Below, one piece after another: positions 5,718 through 6,857 of a stretch of 6,857 bases of DNA. The notes beneath the pieces are model-generated. The model made no database searches and had not been told where the DNA came from. It saw only the letters and a list, made by a program, of their open reading frames with translations. The stretch comes from an uncultured Lachnospiraceae bacterium. GTDB taxonomy: Bacteria; Bacillota; Clostridia; Lachnospirales; Lachnospiraceae. The stretch's first letter is position 1. Each line of letters starts with the position of its first letter. Location: contig OMSM01000518.1 in the NCBI GenBank assembly GCA_900313745.1, positions 1 through 6,857 on the forward strand. The letters are read 5' to 3'. Both the position numbers and the translations under genes were made by a program.

Positions 5718-6857
5718 TCAGTCGCGTGAAAACTCCTCCAGCACCAGGCCCTTGTTGCGGTCCAGCACCATCTGCACGGACCAGGGATTGACAAATATCA
5801 GCAGCGGGTTCCCCTTCAGGTCCCTGATGCGCTTCATGTCGGAGGTCCCGACGATGGACTGGACATCGATATCCCGGTTCTTCACCCAGCGGATGTGCTC
5901 GTAGGGCAGCATGTCCAGATAGATCTCCACGTTGTACTCGCTCTTTAAGCGGAATTTCAGCACGTCGAACTGCAGGACGCCGACGACGCCGGCGATGATC
6001 TCCTCCATTCCGGTGTTGTACTCCTGGAAGATCTGGATCGCGCCTTCCTGGGCGATCTGGTTGACGCCCTTGACGAACTGGTCGCGCTTCATCGTGTCCA
6101 CCTGCCGTACCCTGGCGAAGTGCTCCGGCGCGAAGGTGGGGATTCCCTCGTAGCGGAAGTTTTCCTTCGGAACGCAGAGCGTATCGCCGATGGCGTAGAT
6201 TCCGGGATCGAAGACGCCCATGATGTCGCCGGCGAAGGCCTCGGAGAGGATCTTGCGGTCGTCGGCCATGAGCTGCTGGGGCTGGGAGAGCCTCTGCACC
6301 CTTCCGGACTGGACGTGGCGGACCTCCATGCCCGCTTCGTAGCGCCCCGAGCAGATTCGCATAAAGGCGATCCTGTCCCGGTGGGCCTTGTTCATGTTGG
6401 CCTGAATCTTGAAGACAAAGGCGGAGAAATCATGCTCCACAGGATCGATGGGCCCGGCGTCGCTCATACGCGCCGTCGGCGGAAGCGCCATATCCAGGAA
6501 GTGCTTAAGGAAGATTTCCACGCCGAAATTCTGCAGGGCTGACCCGAAGAACACCGGTGTCAGCTCGCCCGCCCGGATAAGCTCCAGGTCAAACTCCGCG
6601 CTTGCTCCGTCCAGGAGCTCGATCTCACTCTCCAGCTTCTCCTTCGCCTCCTCCGTGACCGCCGCCGTGATAGCGGCGTCATCGCTTAAGGAGATTCTTG
6701 TCTCGGTTCCCTCCTTCGTTCCCTTTAAGGTGTCGGAGTAGATGACCACTTCGCCCGAATCGCGGTCATAAATGCCCTTGAAATTCTTTCCGGAACCGAT
6801 GGGCCAGTTGACCGGGCAGGTGGCAACACCGAGGTTTTTCTCGATGTCGTCCAGAAG
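5718..6857 (-). CDS. prfC: Peptide chain release factor 3 (RF3), 5'-truncated by the window edge
   Basis: RF3 is a cytosolic translational GTPase that removes RF1/RF2 from the ribosome after peptide release. The frame is open to the window edge and gives 379 residues; RF3 is usually about 525-530, so roughly 150 N-terminal residues with the main GTP-binding motifs are missing. Near the start of the fragment is the RF3-type stretch CPVNWPIGSGKNFKGIYDR, followed by FGSALQNFGV (about 104-113), then the domain II segment QANMNKAHRDRIAF and RLSQPQQ, and a C-terminal block GVVGVLQFDVLKFRLKSEYN. These separate RF3 from EF-G and TypA. The gene ends in TGA at 5718-5720. A GTG at 6747-6749 is internal, because RF3-like sequence continues upstream of it. 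No convincing intrinsic terminator follows: the hairpin at 5644-5673 lacks a U-tract on this strand. Family assignment is very secure; whether it is co-transcribed with asp23 is open. Confidence 0.96.
   Translation of the reverse strand, partial: LLDDIEKNLGVATCPVNWPIGSGKNFKGIYDRDSGEVVIYSDTLKGTKEGTETRISLSDDAAITAAVTEEAKEKLESEIELLDGASAEFDLELIRAGELTPVFFGSALQNFGVEIFLKHFLDMALPPTARMSDAGPIDPVEHDFSAFVFKIQANMNKAHRDRIAFMRICSGRYEAGMEVRHVQSGRVQRLSQPQQLMADDRKILSEAFAGDIMGVFDPGIYAIGDTLCVPKENFRYEGIPTFAPEHFARVRQVDTMKRDQFVKGVNQIAQEGAIQIFQEYNTGMEEIIAGVVGVLQFDVLKFRLKSEYNVEIYLDMLPYEHIRWVKNRDIDVQSIVGTSDMKRIRDLKGNPLLIFVNPWSVQMVLDRNKGLVLEEFSRD

Noticed and set aside
6747..6749. GTG as the start of a short prfC
   Set aside because: RF3-specific sequence continues in frame upstream of it to the window edge, so it is an internal valine codon.
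1..6857. A novel defence, mobile or biosynthetic system
   Set aside because: All coding sequence is accounted for by recognised housekeeping families in a known gene order, and the single spacer longer than 30 bases is only 159 bases. I see no repeats, integrase, transposase or unknown gene.

Overview
The window is an ordinary housekeeping gene cluster, every gene on the minus strand, from what looks like a G+C-rich member of the Bacillota, class Clostridia (a Lachnospiraceae-like organism is my best guess). The basis is the gene order asp23/yqhY - nusB - xseA - xseB - ispA - dxs - tlyA, a known Bacillota arrangement; the presence of an Asp23/YqhY-family protein; strong AGGAGG-type ribosome binding sites; and protein sequences that read as clostridial. 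Assignment below class is inference.

Read in the direction of transcription (high to low coordinates), the window opens inside prfC (peptide chain release factor 3), whose N-terminal GTPase part lies outside. A 159-base spacer (5559-5717) follows. It carries a candidate extended -10 promoter, an 11-bp perfect stem-loop just downstream of it, and the ribosome binding site of the next gene. Seven tightly packed genes follow: asp23/yqhY (5130-5558), nusB (4585-5127), xseA (3371-4588), xseB (3083-3340), ispA (2161-3081), dxs (234-2153) and the first 79 codons of tlyA (1-237). Junctions are 2 nt, a 4-nt ATGA overlap, 30 nt, 1 nt, 7 nt and another 4-nt ATGA overlap, so this is almost certainly one operon with translational coupling. 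In B. subtilis the equivalent cluster has folD between nusB and xseA; it is absent here.

The genes belong to several processes: transcription antitermination (NusB), DNA exonuclease VII (XseA with XseB), isoprenoid precursor supply (Dxs makes the first intermediate of the MEP pathway, IspA condenses the final C5 units to farnesyl diphosphate), ribosomal RNA methylation (TlyA) and translation termination (RF3). There is no mobile element, tRNA, rRNA or CRISPR array, and no sign of a new defence or biosynthetic system. The observations most worth a second look are a striking excess of the palindrome CTTAAG inside genes in two reading registers, the promoter-proximal hairpin between prfC and asp23, a basic C-terminal extension on NusB, and a near-duplicated 15-base start region shared by ispA and dxs.
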